DNA of 64,000 nt from Amycolatopsis japonica (lineage in GTDB: Bacteria > Actinomycetota > Actinomycetes > Mycobacteriales > Pseudonocardiaceae), in assembly GCF_000732925.1 (NCBI RefSeq), contig NZ_CP008953.1, positions 3,720,001 to 3,784,000 on the forward strand, written 5' to 3'. A program made the position numbers and the translations under genes. The notes under the pieces are model-generated. The model saw nothing but the letters and a program-made list of their open reading frames with translations. It searched no databases and had not been told where the DNA came from. The number at the start of each line of letters is the position of its first letter. The first letter of the stretch is position 1. Shown in pieces: positions 42,016-51,415 of the stretch.

Positions 42016-43202
42016 GGCAACTCCACTTTCAGTACGGTCGGCCCACCGGATGGGCTCGACAGTTTCAAGGTCCCGTCGAAGGCCTCGGCGCGTTTGCGGA
42101 TCCCGGACAGGCCGCTGCCCGCGGCTTCGTCGGCGCCGCCGTGGCCGTCGTCGCGGATTTCGATGAGCAGGGTGTCGGCGGTGCCGTCGAGGGTGATCCA
42201 GGCGTGTTCGGCGCCGGAATGCTTGGTGATGTTGGCCAGCATCTCGGCGACGACGAAGTAGGCGGCCGCTTCGACGGCGGCGGGACGGCGACTGCGGCTG
42301 CGAACGTCCACAGTGCACGGAACCGGGCAGCGGTCGGCCAGCGCGGTGACGGCGCCGTCGAGGCCGCGGTCGGTCAGCAGCGGCGGATGGATGCTGCGCA
42401 CGACGGTCCGGAGTTCGGCGAGCGCGCCGGTCGCGGTGTCCTGCGCCTTGCCGAGCAGTTCGCGCGCCCGCTGCGGATCCTTGTCGAAGAGCGAATCGGC
42501 GATCCCCAGCTGCAGCACCACCGCGGCGATCCTCGCCTGTGTCCCGTCGTGCAGGTCGCGTTCGAGGCGACGGAGTTCGGCGCCGTGGGCCTCCAGCGCG
42601 GCGGCCCGCGACGCGGCCAGTTCGACGACGCGGTCGGTCAGCACCACCCCGGGCGCCGGTGCGAGCAGCCTGCGCGCGATGGAAGCCTGCCAGCGGGCCA
42701 AGCGGGGATACAGGAACAGGAGCGCGATCATCCCGACGCCCGTGACCGCGCTGAGCGCCGCGAGCGGCCACGACGTGACCATGAACCCGAGCGAGCTTTC
42801 CACTCCGCCGGGCACCATGGGCCAGATGAACGCCGTGAGGATCTGGCGGAGCCCGCCGAGCGGAAAGGCGATGGCGAAGATGCCGACGATGAAACCGGTG
42901 GCGGCGTGGAAGACGAGCCAGGCCAGATCCCGTCGCGAGGCAGGGTCGGTCACCGGGTTCCCGGATCGGTACGGCTCGGGGATGGGCTCGTCCAGCAGGC
43001 GCGCCGATCGCCGTCGTTCGAAGTTGACCGGATACCTGATCAGCTTGAGCGCGTGCGGCACCGCCGGGATCCCGACACCGAACGGGCACATCATCAACAC
43101 GAACAGCATGCCGACGAGGACGAACCAGGAGACGATGGACGAGGCCGCGCCGACCGCCAGGTACCGGATCGCGGACCAACTGGACCGGAGCCGGGTGATC
43201 AC
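42003..43202 (-). CDS. NarL-type sensor histidine kinase (HisKA_3)
   Basis: 399 residues. The N-terminal half has several transmembrane helices (around 15-37, 95-120, 120-135, 140-165), typical of DesK/LiaS-like membrane sensors without a large extracellular domain. The phospho-acceptor is H218 in [10 protein letters not shown], and the ATPase domain has the N box (EMLANITKH) and the G boxes DDGHGG and GSGLSGI. GTG 43202 is the start. Such kinases usually sense membrane state. It is coupled to the regulator downstream. Confidence 0.93.
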   Translation of the reverse strand: MITRLRSSWSAIRYLAVGAASSIVSWFVLVGMLFVLMMCPFGVGIPAVPHALKLIRYPVNFERRRSARLLDEPIPEPYRSGNPVTDPASRRDLAWLVFHAATGFIVGIFAIAFPLGGLRQILTAFIWPMVPGGVESSLGFMVTSWPLAALSAVTGVGMIALLFLYPRLARWQASIARRLLAPAPGVVLTDRVVELAASRAAALEAHGAELRRLERDLHDGTQARIAAVVLQLGIADSLFDKDPQRARELLGKAQDTATGALAELRTVVRSIHPPLLTDRGLDGAVTALADRCPVPCTVDVRSRSRRPAAVEAAAYFVVAEMLANITKHSGAEHAWITLDGTADTLLIEIRDDGHGGADEAAGSGLSGIRKRAEAFDGTLKLSSPSGGPTVLKVELPCGS

Positions 43203-43277
43203 CCCGCCAGTCTTTCATCCGGCCGTCGGCGGCCTCGGAGCGGAGCGCGTGAAGGCCCGCTTTGCGATACTCGGACC

Positions 43278-43604
43278 ATGATCCTGATCGTTCTCAAAGC
43301 ACAGATCCGCCCCGAGAAGCGCACCGAATGGCTCGCCGGTATCGACCGCTACACGCAGCAGGTGCGTAGCGAACCTGGCAACATTTCGTTCGACTACTAC
43401 CAGAATGCCGGCGACGAGAACGAATTCGTCCTCGTCGAGGTCTTCGCCGACAGCGCCGCCGGTGACGCGCACGTCGCGACGCAGCACGCTCAGGAGTTCT
43501 TCCCGTTCATGGCGACCGTCGTCGCCGAGAAGCCCCGGATCAACTACCAGAACCTCGACGGCGACGCGTGGTCGGAGATGGCCGAGGTCACACCGGTCGA
43601 CTAG
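43278..43604 (+). CDS. Antibiotic biosynthesis monooxygenase (ABM/YgiN-type)
   Basis: 108-residue dimeric alpha/beta-barrel of the ABM family, whose members include quinol monooxygenases. Family features are the beta strand [14 protein letters not shown], the [11 protein letters not shown] motif and the [13 protein letters not shown] stretch. The substrate cannot be assigned. It is divergent from the kinase and convergent with the alpha/beta hydrolase, whose end it overlaps by 17 bp. Confidence 0.85.
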   Translation: MILIVLKAQIRPEKRTEWLAGIDRYTQQVRSEPGNISFDYYQNAGDENEFVLVEVFADSAAGDAHVATQHAQEFFPFMATVVAEKPRINYQNLDGDAWSEMAEVTPVD

Positions 43605-44451
43605 CGGCGTCCGTGGCGGTGCGGTCGATGATGGCGGCGAGTGTCGTGGCCGCTTCCTCGGGCACCCAGTGGCTGACGCCGGACAGGATTTCGAGCCGGT
43701 AGGCGGCGTCGACGTACTGGCCGGCGAGTTCGGCGCTGCGCCGGGACAGGGCGGTGTCGCCGTCGCTCCAGACGTGGGTGGTCGGCACGGTGACCCGGGC
43801 GCGGAGGGCGGCCGGGTGGTTGAAGACCATCGCGCGGTACCAGTTCAAGCCGCCGGTGAGGGCGCCGCCGCGGACGATGTCCTGGCGGACCTGGTCGATC
43901 TGGGCGGGCGTCATCCCGGTGCCGGCCAGCGTGCGTTCCAGTACGCGTGGCCGGCTCCGGATGGCGAGTTCGGGCAGCCAGGGGAGCTGGAACAGGAACA
44001 TGTAGTACGACCGGACGAGCTGGTCGCTGCCGAGCATCGCGCGGAGGAACGCCCCGGGATGGGGGACCGACACGGTGGTCAGAGAGGTGACCAGGTCGGG
44101 TCGCCGGGCCGCGGTCGACCAGGCGGCGACGGCACCCCAGTCGTGTCCGACGAGGTGGACCGGCCCGGTGCCGAGGGTGTCGATGAGGGCGACGGTGTCG
44201 GCCACCAGACGGCTGGACCGGTAGGCGAAGCGGCCGCGCGGGCGTGCGCGGGGTGAGTAGCCGCGCTGGTCGGGCACGATCGTGCGGTATCCCCGCTGGT
44301 GGAGCAGGGCGGCGGTGTCGGCCCAGGAGGCGCCGGTCTGCGGGAAACCGTGCAGCAGGACGACGACGTCGCCGTCGAGCGGTCCGGTGTCCCGGACATC
44401 GAAGACGAGTCCGTCGTGGTCGAAGGTGGCGATGCGGCGGGGCGCGGTCAT
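43588..44451 (-). CDS. Alpha/beta hydrolase (epoxide hydrolase-like)
   Basis: 287 residues. The oxyanion motif HGFP is in LLHGFPQTGASW, the nucleophile is the aspartate of GHDWG, and the histidine is in SGVSHWVPEE. A cap domain spans about residues 130-215. An aspartate nucleophile fits epoxide hydrolases or haloalkane dehalogenases; the HGFP and missing halide-site evidence favour the former. GAAAGGGGA precedes ATG 44451. It is divergent from the diiron oxygenase with a shared dyad, so they are possibly co-regulated. Confidence 0.88.
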   Translation of the reverse strand: MTAPRRIATFDHDGLVFDVRDTGPLDGDVVVLLHGFPQTGASWADTAALLHQRGYRTIVPDQRGYSPRARPRGRFAYRSSRLVADTVALIDTLGTGPVHLVGHDWGAVAAWSTAARRPDLVTSLTTVSVPHPGAFLRAMLGSDQLVRSYYMFLFQLPWLPELAIRSRPRVLERTLAGTGMTPAQIDQVRQDIVRGGALTGGLNWYRAMVFNHPAALRARVTVPTTHVWSDGDTALSRRSAELAGQYVDAAYRLEILSGVSHWVPEEAATTLAAIIDRTATDAASRPV

Positions 44452-44488
44452 GGGCGGATTTCCCCTTCTTTCGTGGACTGCTCGTATA

Positions 44489-44505
44489 TGTTACCTTGAG
44501 TAACA
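44489..44505. promoter_or_regulatory. Operator candidate TGTTAC-CTTGA-GTAACA
   Basis: Perfect six-base arms between the divergent hydrolase and diiron oxygenase genes, with a further half-site GGTAACA at 44515-44521. This is the form of a TetR-type site, but no TetR gene is in the window. Confidence 0.5.
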
Positions 44506-44561
44506 GTGAATCGCGGTAACAGGTAGCCGCGCACTCTGTCGACGTCGTCAGGGAGGTCCGT

Positions 44562-45470
44562 ATGACCAGCACCGATGTGCCACGAACGGCCGGGGCAGGC
44601 CGCCACGAGACCGCGCAGCGGCTCCTCGATTCGTCCGCGATGCTGTCCTACGACCCGGCCACCGAGGTGGACTGGGAGACACCGCTGGACAAGGACTTCC
44701 ACGGTGCCAGCCCGGAGTGGAGCACGCTCTACGGCACGAGCTACTGGGCCGAGATGAGCCCGGAGCAGCAGAAGGAGCTCACGCGCCAGGAAGCTGCTTC
44801 CGTGGCGAGCACCGGCATCTGGTTCGAGATGATCCTGCAGCAGATGGTGCTGCGCGACTTCTACGCCAAGGACCCGACCGATCCGGCGTTCCAGTGGGCG
44901 CTGACCGAGATCGCCGACGAATGCCGTCACTCGATCATGTTCGCCCGCGGCGCGGCGAAGCTCGGCGCGCCGCCGTATCGCCCACGCAAGCTCGCTGTCG
45001 AACTCGGCCGCATCTTCAAGGCGACGGCCAGCGGCGAAGCGGCGTACGCGGCGATCCTCGTCGCCGAGGAGGTCCTCGACGTCATGCAGCGCGATTGGAT
45101 GCGCGACGAGCGCGTGGTCCCGTTCGTGCGCACCATCAACAACATCCACGTGGTCGAGGAGTCCCGGCACATGAAGTTCGCCAGGGAGGAGACCCGCGAG
45201 CAGCTGGAGGGCGCGGGCTTCCTGCGCCGCCGGATCGACGCGCTGGTCATCGCGATCGCTTCGTACTTCATCGTCAGCAGCATGATCAACCGCGACGTGT
45301 ACAAGCACGCGGGACTCGACACCAAGCGCGCGTTGCGCGAGGCGAAGGCCAACGAGCACCACAAGTCGATGATGCGGTCCAGCTGTGCCGGGCTGATGGA
45401 GTTCCTCGGCTCGTGCGGTCTGCTGACCCGCCCAGCGCTGGTGTTCTACAAGCGGGCGAACCTGATCTGA
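44562..45470 (+). CDS. AurF-like diiron oxygenase
   Basis: 302-residue non-heme diiron protein of the AurF (p-aminobenzoate N-oxygenase) family. Carboxylate and histidine ligands can be seen in LTRQEAASV, TEIADECRHSIMF, VAEEVLD and VVEESRHMKFA, the last two being the second EExxH-type set. Known members oxidise aromatic amines or hydroxylate aliphatic chains. The next gene, 1 bp downstream, is a ferredoxin-reductase fusion that could supply electrons. GGGAGG precedes ATG 44562. Its substrate is unknown. Confidence 0.88.
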   Translation: MTSTDVPRTAGAGRHETAQRLLDSSAMLSYDPATEVDWETPLDKDFHGASPEWSTLYGTSYWAEMSPEQQKELTRQEAASVASTGIWFEMILQQMVLRDFYAKDPTDPAFQWALTEIADECRHSIMFARGAAKLGAPPYRPRKLAVELGRIFKATASGEAAYAAILVAEEVLDVMQRDWMRDERVVPFVRTINNIHVVEESRHMKFAREETREQLEGAGFLRRRIDALVIAIASYFIVSSMINRDVYKHAGLDTKRALREAKANEHHKSMMRSSCAGLMEFLGSCGLLTRPALVFYKRANLI

Positions 45471-45471
45471 C

Positions 45472-46977
45472 ATGGCCTTCGCGATCACCCAGACCTGCTG
45501 CAACGACGCCACCTGCGTGTCGGTCTGCCCGGTCAACTGCATCCACCCGACGCCGGACGAGCCCGATTTCGGCACCACCGAGATGCTCTATGTCGATCCG
45601 GACACGTGCATCGACTGTGGGGCTTGCGCGGACGCCTGTCCGGTGGACGCCATCTTCCCGGCGGACTTGTTGACCGGACCGCTGCAGGTCTACGCGGGAA
45701 TCAACGCGGCCTTCTACGCCGACCGCGAGCCCGTCGCCTCGGTGGATCCGGCGCCGAACTTCCACCGGTGGAGCCCGCCGACGTTCGACCGGGCCATCCC
45801 GAGCGACTTCGCGCCGCCGGACATCGCCGTCGTCGGCACCGGCCCGGCCGGTATGTACGCGGTGGAGGACCTGCTCCTCCACACGAACGCGCGGGTCACG
45901 CTGATCGACCGGCTGCCGGTCGCGGGCGGGCTCGTCCGCTACGGCGTCGCCCCGGACCACCCCGCCACGAAGCGGATCGGCGAGACCTTCTCGCGGCTTC
46001 ACGAGCATCCGCGGCTGAAGATGCGCCTGGGCACCGAGATCGGCCGCGACGTATCGGTGGACGAGCTGGCCGAACGGCACGACGCCGTCGTCTACGCGGT
46101 CGGTGCCTCGTCCGCGCGCCGGCTGGGCCTGGACGGCGAGGATCTGCCCGGCAGTATCGCCGCGACCACCGTCGTCGCCTGGTACAACGGCCATCCGGAC
46201 GTGCCCGCGAACGCGGTCGACCTGTCCGCGGAGCGTGTCGTGCTGGTCGGCACCGGGAACGTCGCGCTGGACGTGGCCCGGATCCTCACCGCCGACCCCG
46301 ATGACCTCGCCGGCACGACGATCGCCCCGCACGCACTGGAACGCTTGCGCACCAGCAAAATCCGGGAGGTCGTACTGCTCGCCCGGCGCGGACCGGAGGA
46401 CGCCGCCTACACGTCACCGGAGCTGCTCGCGCTGGCGGGACGCGCCGGTGTACCGCTCGTCGTCGATGACGCCGACCCGCGCACCACGGCCGCGATCGAC
46501 GTGGGCACCGGCAAGGCGGCGCTGCTGCGCGACCTCGGCCGGGAGACCGTCGACTGGACCGTTGCGCCGGGTTCGGACGCTCGCCGGATCGTCCTGCGGT
46601 TCCACTCCGCGCCCGCCGAGATCGTCGGCGACACCCAGGTGCGCGGCCTGCGCGTCACAGGGCAGGACGGGACGGTGGAGATCGCCGCCGGTCAGGTCGT
46701 CCGCGCCGTCGGCTATCGAGGTGTCCCGGTACCCGGGCTTCCGTTCGACGACGACCGCGGCACGATCCCTAACACCGCGGGTCGCGTCGACGGGCGCAGT
46801 GGCGCGTATGTGGTCGGTTGGATCAAACGCGGTCCGTCGGGCGGGATCGGCGCGAACCGCACTTGTGCGCGGGAGACCGTGGCGACTCTGCTGGAGGACA
46901 TCACCTCCGGCGCGCTTCCGGTGCGGGCGCGGCGATCGCCGGTGGCCGCGTTGGCCGCACGGTTCCGCGAACGGTGA
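45472..46977 (+). CDS. Ferredoxin / ferredoxin-NADP+ reductase fusion (FprB-type)
   Basis: 501 residues. The first ~95 are a ferredoxin with two cysteine clusters (CVSVCPVNC and CIDCGACADACPVD). The rest is an adrenodoxin-reductase-like flavoenzyme with the FAD motif VVGTGPAGMYA, the NADPH motif VGTGNVALDVAR, and the C-terminal YVVGWIKRGPSGGIGANR. FprB in mycobacteria has the same architecture. It is co-transcribed with the diiron oxygenase and most likely reduces it. Confidence 0.92.
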   Translation: MAFAITQTCCNDATCVSVCPVNCIHPTPDEPDFGTTEMLYVDPDTCIDCGACADACPVDAIFPADLLTGPLQVYAGINAAFYADREPVASVDPAPNFHRWSPPTFDRAIPSDFAPPDIAVVGTGPAGMYAVEDLLLHTNARVTLIDRLPVAGGLVRYGVAPDHPATKRIGETFSRLHEHPRLKMRLGTEIGRDVSVDELAERHDAVVYAVGASSARRLGLDGEDLPGSIAATTVVAWYNGHPDVPANAVDLSAERVVLVGTGNVALDVARILTADPDDLAGTTIAPHALERLRTSKIREVVLLARRGPEDAAYTSPELLALAGRAGVPLVVDDADPRTTAAIDVGTGKAALLRDLGRETVDWTVAPGSDARRIVLRFHSAPAEIVGDTQVRGLRVTGQDGTVEIAAGQVVRAVGYRGVPVPGLPFDDDRGTIPNTAGRVDGRSGAYVVGWIKRGPSGGIGANRTCARETVATLLEDITSGALPVRARRSPVAALAARFRER

Positions 46978-47051
46978 CCTGACGGTTTCGACGTCCGATG
47001 TCGCTGTCGGTTTGATGCGCGGCGGCGATGTCGCGTGACTGGATGGCCGAC

Positions 47052-47151
47052 ACGTGTGATCAGGCGGACGACACGCGTGTCCAGGCGGACGGCGAGCGAC
47101 TACGCGTGTGGCGTCCGTCCAGTCACGCGTGTCGTCCGTCTGAGCACACGC
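47052..47151. repeat. Inverted repeat of 2+2 units of 21 bp, GC-rich type
   Basis: Arms 47052-47091 and 47112-47151 match at about 34 of 40 positions around a 20-nt loop. The left arm is two direct units of 21 bp (ACGTGTGATCAGGCGGACGAC-like). It has the same layout as the elements at 47264 and 59137 with a different unit sequence. Confidence 0.7.
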
Positions 47152-47178
47152 GCCGTCCTCTGTATCTACTGGCCCGAA

Positions 47179-47233
47179 GTCCGTGAAGGCCTCCTTGAGG
47201 GACCCAGAGTCCCTCAAGGAGGCCTTCACGGAC
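47179..47233. repeat. 55-bp perfect hairpin element, copy 2 (inverted)
   Basis: It is identical to 13772-13826 in reverse orientation: same 25-nt arms, loop CCAGA in place of TCTGG. Two exact copies 33 kb apart show that this is a dispersed element and not a local terminator that arose by chance. Confidence 0.9.
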
Positions 47234-47263
47234 TAAGCACACAGGCGCGGCGTGGGCGGAGAC

Positions 47264-47361
47264 GTGACTCGCGTGATCGGGGACGTGACTCGCGTGATTG
47301 GAGGCCGCACTCGGTGTTCCGTCTCTGATCACGCGAGTTCCGGCTTCGATCACGCGAGTGC
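47264..47361. repeat. 99-bp element: two GTGACTCGCGTGATC units and two inverted units, copy 1
   Basis: Direct units start at 47264 and 47285 (21 bp apart); inverted units GATCACGCGAGT start at 47327 and 47348 (21 bp apart). A near copy lies at 59137-59235. It ends 68 bp before the Lrp start. Confidence 0.85.
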
Positions 47362-47429
47362 GACACCGACCTGACCGGGTTCGACAAGACGCGCTCGACA
47401 TCTGGCGGAATCGGCCACATCATGGGCGG

Positions 47430-48383
47430 ATGGATCCACTCGATCTCCGCATCATCGGCGCCCTGCAGGTGGACGGCCGGGCGTCGTGGCGGCGTATCGC
47501 CGAAGCGCTCGGCGCCCCCGAACGCACCGTGGCCAGGCGCGGGGTGCGGTTGCTGGAAACCGGGATCGTCACGGTGATGGCGGTGACGCCCTACGGCGTG
47601 CCGATGCTGGTTCGCGCCAAATGCGCCGCCGGGCTCGCCAGGACGGCCGCGACCGCGCTGGCCCGCCGCGCCGAGGCGAGCTTCTGCTATCTGCTCACCG
47701 GGCAGGCCGAGGTCGCCGCCGAGGTGTGCTGCTCGCGCGAGCGGCTCGCGGCCTACTTGTCGGAGGACATCGCCACGACCCCGGGACTCCACGAGCTCAC
47801 CGCGGATCCCATCACGAAGTACTACCGCACCGTGCACGAATGGCAGCCGGGGATTCTGACCGCGGCCGAAGTGGCCGAACTCGGCGAACTTCCCCAGCTG
47901 ACGCCGCAACCCCGGCATCCGGACGGTGACGTCTTCACCCCGGACGAGCGCGCGCTCGTCCGGGCGTTGCGCGAGGACGGCAGACGGACCCACGAGGAGC
48001 TCGCCCGGCTGGTCGGGGTGTCGGAGTCGACGGTGCGCCGCCGGGTGGAATCGCTGCGCCGGAGCGGGGAGATGTTCATCCGCGCCGTCGTCGAACCGGC
48101 GGTGCTCGGCCTCCCGATCGAGGCCTTGCTGTGGATCCGCAGCCGTCCGTCCGATGTGGACGAACTCGGCCGGGAGCTGCTCGCCTCGCCGTACGTCCGG
48201 TACGCCGCGGCGACCATGGGGGAGCACCAGCTGATGGCCGACGTGACGCTGCCCGATTTCGAGACCCTGCACCGGTTCGTCGTCGAATCGGTCTGGGCGC
48301 GGCTCGCGGTTTCCGTGCACACCGGGCTGGTGACGAAGGGACTGAAGCGGAGCAGCGTGCTGACACCCGAGCTACGAGTCTGA
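47430..48383 (+). CDS. Lrp/AsnC-family regulator with two HTH domains
   Basis: 317 residues, twice the size of a classical Lrp. HTH 1 (about 3-50) reads [26 protein letters not shown] 2 (about 175-225) reads [22 protein letters not shown]. Each is followed by an AsnC ligand-binding half. ATG 47430 is the sensible start; CATCAT just upstream could be a -10 for a near-leaderless message. It is convergent with the P450 gene, overlapping by 12 bp. Its target is unknown; the P450 and iac genes are candidates by proximity. Confidence 0.88.
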   Translation: MDPLDLRIIGALQVDGRASWRRIAEALGAPERTVARRGVRLLETGIVTVMAVTPYGVPMLVRAKCAAGLARTAATALARRAEASFCYLLTGQAEVAAEVCCSRERLAAYLSEDIATTPGLHELTADPITKYYRTVHEWQPGILTAAEVAELGELPQLTPQPRHPDGDVFTPDERALVRALREDGRRTHEELARLVGVSESTVRRRVESLRRSGEMFIRAVVEPAVLGLPIEALLWIRSRPSDVDELGRELLASPYVRYAAATMGEHQLMADVTLPDFETLHRFVVESVWARLAVSVHTGLVTKGLKRSSVLTPELRV

Positions 48384-49595
48384 CGCCGGATTCTTGAGCC
48401 GGACCGGCAGCGATCGGTGGCCGTTGGAGATGAACGAGTCGAGATGCCGTAAGGCGTCCGGCGGCGCCGCGAGGGTCATGTCCGGGAAACGCTCGAACAG
48501 GGCCGGAAGGGCGATCGCCGCCTCCAGCCGGGCCAGCGGCGCGCCGATGCAGAAATGCGCGCCGTACCCGAACGCGATATGCGCTTTGTCCTTCCGCGTG
48601 ACGTCGAACGCGTCGGCGTCGTGCCCGTGCAGCGCCGGGTCCCGTCCGGCGGCGGCGTAGCCCGCCAGAATCGCGTCGCCCTGCTGGATGACCACATCGG
48701 CGACGGCGATGTCCTCGACGGCGTAGCGCAACGGCAGGTTCGCCACGGGAGCCTGCCACCGCAAGGTTTCCTCGATCGCGTCGGTCCAAGAGACCTGCCC
48801 CGCGCGCAGCAGTGCGAGCTGATCGGGATGGGTCAACAGCGCCGTAATGGCCTGGTCGAGGAGATTCACGGTGGTTTCGTGACCGGCCGAGATGAACAGG
48901 ATCAGGGTGTCGATCAGTTCGGTTTCGTCGAGCCGGGCGCCGTCGTCCTGTGCGGCGATGAGCGCGGTGGTGAGATCCTCGCCGGGGTTCTCCCGCTTGG
49001 CGGCGACGAGCTCGGTGAAGATCGAATGGATGTCCTGGTACGCGGCCAGCATCGCCTCCTGGCTCGCCGAAGTCCGGAAGAAGACGTCGACCGAGTGCCG
49101 CAGTCTGCCGCGGGCCGAGTCCGGTACGCCGAACAGGTGGCAGATCACTTCGATGGGCACCGGATAAGCGAAGTTCTCCCGCAGGTCCACGGGTTCGTCG
49201 GCGGGCAGGGCCGCGAGTCCGTCCAGCAGATCGGTGACGATTCGGGTGATCCAGGGCTCCAGCGTGGCGATCCTGCGTGCGGTGAAGGCCTGCGTCACGA
49301 GCGAGCGGAGCCGTTTGTGGTCGGCGCCGTAAGCGGTGAACATGTTCCGCACGTTGACCCACACCAGCAACGGCCAGTCCGCGCTGACCTCGGCCAGCGC
49401 CGGCCAGTGCTGCCGGGCGTCCTTGGACACACGCGGGTCGCTGAGCAGGTCACGCAGGAGTTCGTAGCCGGTCACCGACCAGGCCACGACACCGCCCGGC
49501 AACTCGACCCGGGTGATCGGGCCTTGCTCGCGAAGTCGTTCATTCTCGGCGTGGATGTCTTGGCCGTTCGGGTCCAGAACCAGGGGACGCGTCAC
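48372..49595 (-). CDS. Cytochrome P450
   Basis: 407-residue soluble actinobacterial P450. The I-helix motif is AGHETT, the K-helix ExxR is EETLRW, and the heme loop is [10 protein letters not shown] with C349 as ligand. It belongs to the CYP107/105-like class by length and motifs. Redox partners are not adjacent, though ferredoxin reductases lie on either side. It is in the same direction as the iac-type genes and 101 bp downstream of the reductase gene, so it may be a downstream member of that operon or independent. Substrate unknown. Confidence 0.93.
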   Translation of the reverse strand: MTRPLVLDPNGQDIHAENERLREQGPITRVELPGGVVAWSVTGYELLRDLLSDPRVSKDARQHWPALAEVSADWPLLVWVNVRNMFTAYGADHKRLRSLVTQAFTARRIATLEPWITRIVTDLLDGLAALPADEPVDLRENFAYPVPIEVICHLFGVPDSARGRLRHSVDVFFRTSASQEAMLAAYQDIHSIFTELVAAKRENPGEDLTTALIAAQDDGARLDETELIDTLILFISAGHETTVNLLDQAITALLTHPDQLALLRAGQVSWTDAIEETLRWQAPVANLPLRYAVEDIAVADVVIQQGDAILAGYAAAGRDPALHGHDADAFDVTRKDKAHIAFGYGAHFCIGAPLARLEAAIALPALFERFPDMTLAAPPDALRHLDSFISNGHRSLPVRLKNPASDS

Positions 49596-49696
49596 CGGGG
49601 ATCACCCTTTCTCGGCGGAGCGGACCGGGTCCAGCCTGCCAGCGGCGCCCGTCGCCCGGCTATTCGCCAAACGGTGGTCGCCCAAACGGTGGTCGC

Positions 49697-50650
49697 TCAG
49701 TACAGCTCGATGACGAGCCGGTCGGTGAGCGCGCGCGAAACGCAGAGTGCCATCTGGCTTTCGCGGTCGGCGGCGGTCAGGCAGTTGTCCCGATGATCCG
49801 GGGTGCCTTCGAGCACGCCGGACACGCACGAGCCGCAAATCCCTTCCTCGCAGGACTTGAAGACCTCGATGCCGTTGTCCTCGAGCACCGCCAGGATCGA
49901 TTTCCCGGCCGGTACCTCGAATTCCTCGCCGGTGTCGAGTTCGACGGTGAGGGGACGGTCGCCGGAAGTGTCCACCTCGGCGGCCTCGAAATGTTCGACG
50001 TGCACGTGGTCCGCGCCGACGACCGGGCCGAGCACGTCGCCGACCTGTCGCATGAAACCGTCGGGGCCACAGGTGTAGACGTGGGTCGACGGGGTCAGCT
50101 CCTCGGCGATCGTCCGCAGCACGGCGGGATGTCCGGCGCGGGGGACGCCAAAATGCGGCCGGATCCGGTCGGCGAACTCGACCCGTTCTTCCAGCAGTTC
50201 CACGAACGCCGCGGTTTCCCGCGAGCGCGCGAAGTAGTGCAGCTCGAATTCGCTGCCCCAGGTGTAGAGCTCGTAGGCCATCGAAAGCAGCGGCGTGATG
50301 CCGATACCGCCGGCGACGAGGACGTGCCGGTCGGCGTCTTCGGCGACGGCCAGCAGATTGCGCGGCTCGCTGATCTTGAGGTGGTCGCCGACCGAGACCT
50401 GGTGCATCGCCACGGATCCACCGCGCGAGGCCGGTTCCCGTTTGACCGCGATCAGGATCGAACGCGGGTCGTCGGGGGCGCCGCACAGCGAATACTGCCG
50501 CAGCACCCCCGTCGGGCCGATCACGTCGACGTGCGCACCGGCCCGGTAACGGACGCGCAGCGGCTCGTCGTCCTGCCGGACCAGCCGCAGGGTACGGATT
50601 TCCGGTGTCTCCTCGGTGATTTCGACGACGCGGAAGAGGACGTTCGTCAT
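49697..50650 (-). CDS. iacF: Oxygenase reductase (FMN/NADH plus plant-type 2Fe-2S), IacF-like
   Basis: 317-residue phthalate-dioxygenase-reductase-type protein. The flavin domain has RQYSLCG and the NAD domain has VAGGIGITPLLSM and YTCGPDGFM. A C-terminal 2Fe-2S ferredoxin has CEEGICGSCVSGVLEG with a fourth cysteine in DNCL. It passes electrons from NAD(P)H to the Rieske oxygenase encoded three genes upstream. It follows the SDR gene by 15 bp. The iac assignment comes from gene order. Confidence 0.88.
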   Translation of the reverse strand: MTNVLFRVVEITEETPEIRTLRLVRQDDEPLRVRYRAGAHVDVIGPTGVLRQYSLCGAPDDPRSILIAVKREPASRGGSVAMHQVSVGDHLKISEPRNLLAVAEDADRHVLVAGGIGITPLLSMAYELYTWGSEFELHYFARSRETAAFVELLEERVEFADRIRPHFGVPRAGHPAVLRTIAEELTPSTHVYTCGPDGFMRQVGDVLGPVVGADHVHVEHFEAAEVDTSGDRPLTVELDTGEEFEVPAGKSILAVLEDNGIEVFKSCEEGICGSCVSGVLEGTPDHRDNCLTAADRESQMALCVSRALTDRLVIELY

Positions 50651-50665
50651 CTGGATGCCTCCTGG

Positions 50666-51415
50666 TCAGCGCATGAACAGGCCGCCGTTCGCGTCCCAGC
50701 AGGCGCCGGTGACGGAGGCGGCTTCGGGGGAGGCGAGCAGCGCCACCATCTCGGCGATGAACGCCATGCTGCCCAGGCGTCCGACCGGGATGCCTGCCGT
50801 CAGCTTCGTGAGGTTCTCCTCACCGACGATCCGGTGGACCATGGGGCTGTCCTGTGGTCCGGGGGAGACCGCGTTCACGGTGACTCCCCGTGCGGCGAGC
50901 TCGCGGGCGAACACCTTGGTCGCGGTCAGGATCGCGCCCTTGGAGGACGCGTAGTGCCCGCCGGTCGAGGTGCCGCCGTTCTGCCCGGCCAGCGAGGCCA
51001 GATTGACGATCCGGCCGTACCCGGCTTCGGCCATGTGCGCGCCGAACAGCTGGCAGGCGTGGAAGGTGCCGTTGAAGTTCACCGCCATCACTTCGTCGAG
51101 CTCCTGCGGCGTGATCTCCAGCAACGGTCGTGCCTGGGTGCGGGCGGCGTTGTTGACCAGCACCTGGACGCCGCCGAAATCGCCGAGCACCGACGCGAGC
51201 AGCTGGTCGATGTCCGGGCGGCTGGCGACGTCGACGCGGTAGCTCTGGGCGTGCGCCCCGGTCCGGTCCAACTCGGTCGCGAGCCGTTTCGCGGCGGCCT
51301 CGTCGAGGTCGGCGATCGCCACGCGGTGGCCGCCGCCGTGCAGGCGCCGGACGATCCGCTCGCCGAGCCCGGTCGCCCCGCCGGTGATCACGGCGACCGG
51401 CGCGGAGCCGCTCAC
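50666..51415 (-). CDS. iacE: Short-chain dehydrogenase/reductase, IacE-like
   Basis: 249-residue classical SDR. It shows the cofactor motif TGGATGLGE, the NNA motif VLVNNAARTQ, serine in NLASLAGQNG, and the active-site pair Y-x-x-x-K in HYASSKGA. The early aspartate in IADLDEAA suggests NAD(H). In the iac pathway an SDR acts on the oxidised indole-acetate intermediate. The gene overlaps the small oxygenase subunit gene by 4 bp. Confidence 0.85.
   Translation of the reverse strand: MSGSAPVAVITGGATGLGERIVRRLHGGGHRVAIADLDEAAAKRLATELDRTGAHAQSYRVDVASRPDIDQLLASVLGDFGGVQVLVNNAARTQARPLLEITPQELDEVMAVNFNGTFHACQLFGAHMAEAGYGRIVNLASLAGQNGGTSTGGHYASSKGAILTATKVFARELAARGVTVNAVSPGPQDSPMVHRIVGEENLTKLTAGIPVGRLGSMAFIAEMVALLASPEAASVTGACWDANGGLFMR

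Larger units (their letters stand above)
46978..47429. other. 452-bp gene-free region packed with three inverted-repeat elements
   Basis: It contains an imperfect 40-bp-arm inverted repeat (47052-47151), the perfect 55-bp hairpin (47179-47233) and the 99-bp four-unit element (47264-47361), with gaps of about 30 bp. The last 60 bp lead to the Lrp gene. I see no coding sequence. Confidence 0.85.
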
